Positions 43,793 to 44,754 of a stretch of 44,754 nucleotides of DNA are shown here, piece after piece. The stretch is from an uncultured Pirellulaceae bacterium (GTDB lineage: Bacteria > Planctomycetota > Planctomycetia > Pirellulales > Pirellulaceae). The notes beneath the pieces are model-generated. The model was not told where the DNA came from. It saw only the letters and a program-made list of their open reading frames with translations, and did not search any database. The DNA lies in contig CALHZT010000108.1 in NCBI GenBank assembly GCA_938040995.1, forward strand, positions 1 through 44,754, written 5' to 3'. Positions within the stretch are counted from its first letter, which is position 1. Each line of letters opens with the position of its first letter. A program made the translations under genes and the position numbers.

Positions 43793-44754
43793 ATGTCTGG
43801 AAATCCGTTGCGATTTTTGCATGCGAGTGATCTGCACCTGGAGCAGCCGCTTCACGGAGTCGGCCATGTTCCTGATCACTTGGTCGATACGTTTCTTGAT
43901 GCGCCATTTATCGCCGCTGAGCGGCTATTCGATCTTGCCGTCGCCGAGCAAGTCGACTTTGTCGCGCTCGCAGGTGATGTTCTCGACCCTTTGGCGACTG
44001 GCCCGCGTGGTCTCGATCTGCTGCTTCGCCAGTTCCGTCGGCTGGAAGAGCATGAGATCGCCGTCTATTGGTCGCAAGGAATCGTGGACCAGTTTGAATT
44101 CTGGCCGGAAAGTGTTCCGCTGCCCGGCAACGTGACCATTTTCGCGGACAGCCACGTTGATTCGGTCACGCATCGGCGAGACAAAAAGCCCGTCGCCATT
44201 GTGCAGGGCTGCGCAACGTCGGAGCGACGAACGTTCGATGCGTTGGAATTCGAAGGCGACGCTTCGTTGCCGACGATCGCCGTTGTCTACGGCAAAGAAT
44301 CCACCGCGACGACTGATCCAGAAGCCAGTGTCCAGTCGCTAAAGGAACGGGAAGTCACGTATTGGGCGCTGGGCGGTGTCCACGCGTCGAAAACCCTGTG
44401 TGAAGGTTCGGTGACGGCTCATTATTGTGGCACGATTCAAGGGAGACGCCCGCAGGAAGATTCGGCTCATGGTTGCACGCTTGTCGAAATTGATCGCCGC
44501 GGTCGCTTGCTGAAACGCAATATCCGGCTGGATGCGGCGCGATGGAGCAATGTCCAGATCGAAATGGAAGACGACATTGATCGAGCCGGTTTGGCTCGCA
44601 TGCTTCGCGACCGGACGCATCAGCTGATCGAGACGTCGGGTGATCAGCAGGTGCTGATCCGCTGGGTGATTTCTGATTCCGACGAGCTTACCGATTCGAA
44701 GAGTGACATTCTGGTTGGTCAAATTCGCGAAGGCGGACTTGCCGACGAGTTGCT
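43793..44754 (+). CDS. SbcD/YhaO-like metallophosphoesterase, partial, degenerate active site
   Basis: Open to the end of the window (320 codons). ATG 43793 has GGAGG 5-6 bp upstream. The fold is that of SbcD/Mre11/YhaO nucleases: FLHASDLHLE (motif I) and LAGDVLD (motif II) are intact. Motif III, normally GNHD, reads GIVD in YWSQGIVDQF. The later His block is VVYGKES, and the GHIH block is YWALGGVHASK. So several metal ligands are missing and nuclease activity is doubtful. An SMC-like YhaN/SbcC partner usually follows and would lie outside the window. Confidence 0.75.
   Translation, partial: MSGNPLRFLHASDLHLEQPLHGVGHVPDHLVDTFLDAPFIAAERLFDLAVAEQVDFVALAGDVLDPLATGPRGLDLLLRQFRRLEEHEIAVYWSQGIVDQFEFWPESVPLPGNVTIFADSHVDSVTHRRDKKPVAIVQGCATSERRTFDALEFEGDASLPTIAVVYGKESTATTDPEASVQSLKEREVTYWALGGVHASKTLCEGSVTAHYCGTIQGRRPQEDSAHGCTLVEIDRRGRLLKRNIRLDAARWSNVQIEMEDDIDRAGLARMLRDRTHQLIETSGDQQVLIRWVISDSDELTDSKSDILVGQIREGGLADEL

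Overview
The window looks like a chromosomal segment of a planctomycete, most likely of the Pirellulaceae (Rhodopirellula/Blastopirellula) type. The evidence is the mix of families: two secreted formylglycine sulfatases, a DUF1559 pseudopilin-like protein followed by a small lipoprotein, DUF1571, DUF4956, a PEP-CTERM protein, an mraZ/rsmH remnant of the dcw cluster without the usual divisome genes, and loose gene packing with many small repeats between genes. This is inference from family content; no rRNA is present.

Layout. 1-5.3 kb: PIG-L deacetylase, a large acyltransferase-3 protein with a degenerate SGNH domain, and a sulfatase. 5.4-8.3 kb: an A-type Fe-S carrier, NAD(P)H-hydrate dehydratase and a cysteine desulfurase. 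8.3-9.4 kb: a REP-associated Y1 transposase bracketed by inverted REP hairpins, with a six-unit 73-bp REP array on one side. 9.4-15.4 kb: a NUDIX-like protein, queA, mraZ with MraZ-box-like operators, about 1 kb of structured RNA candidate and repeats, rsmH, a small membrane protein and a YpsA-like protein. 15.4-20.9 kb: DUF1571, an MBL hydrolase, a monohaem c-type protein, an eight-helix membrane protein, tRNA-Val and a PEP-CTERM protein. 21.4-30.9 kb: second sulfatase, a Ser/Pro/Tyr-rich secreted protein, Rep/PcrA-type helicase, a TPR_21 protein with rluD, a TPR lipoprotein and a GDPD-like protein. 31.0-36.5 kb: DUF932 protein, a frameshifted DEAD-like helicase and a HerA-like ATPase with a coiled-coil tail. 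36.8-39.1 kb: an NDH-SelD fusion. 39.4-44.75 kb: lipoprotein, DUF1559, 6-phosphogluconolactonase-like, DUF4956 and an SbcD-like phosphoesterase cut by the window end.

The most striking non-coding signal is a 137-bp element with 13-bp terminal inverted repeats (GTAACCGTTCACG / CGTGAACGGTTAC) present three times at exactly the same length. Two copies are flanked by perfect 8-bp direct repeats, and one of these sits inside a 79-bp palindromic element whose intact copy is elsewhere in the window. That is direct evidence of past transposition. GTAA ends and 8-bp duplications fit a non-autonomous IS66-family element. Other repeats include the transposase/REP array, several further REP-like palindrome families, and heptamer short tandem repeats at six or more intergenic sites, one running up to the rsmH start codon.

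Most genes are housekeeping or secreted functions in short transcription units, with no single operon tying the window together. The items most worth a second look are the nested element, the REP/transposase unit, the structured RNA between mraZ and rsmH, the frameshifted helicase beside DUF932, and two enzymes that keep their fold but have lost catalytic residues (the SGNH domain and the SbcD-like protein).
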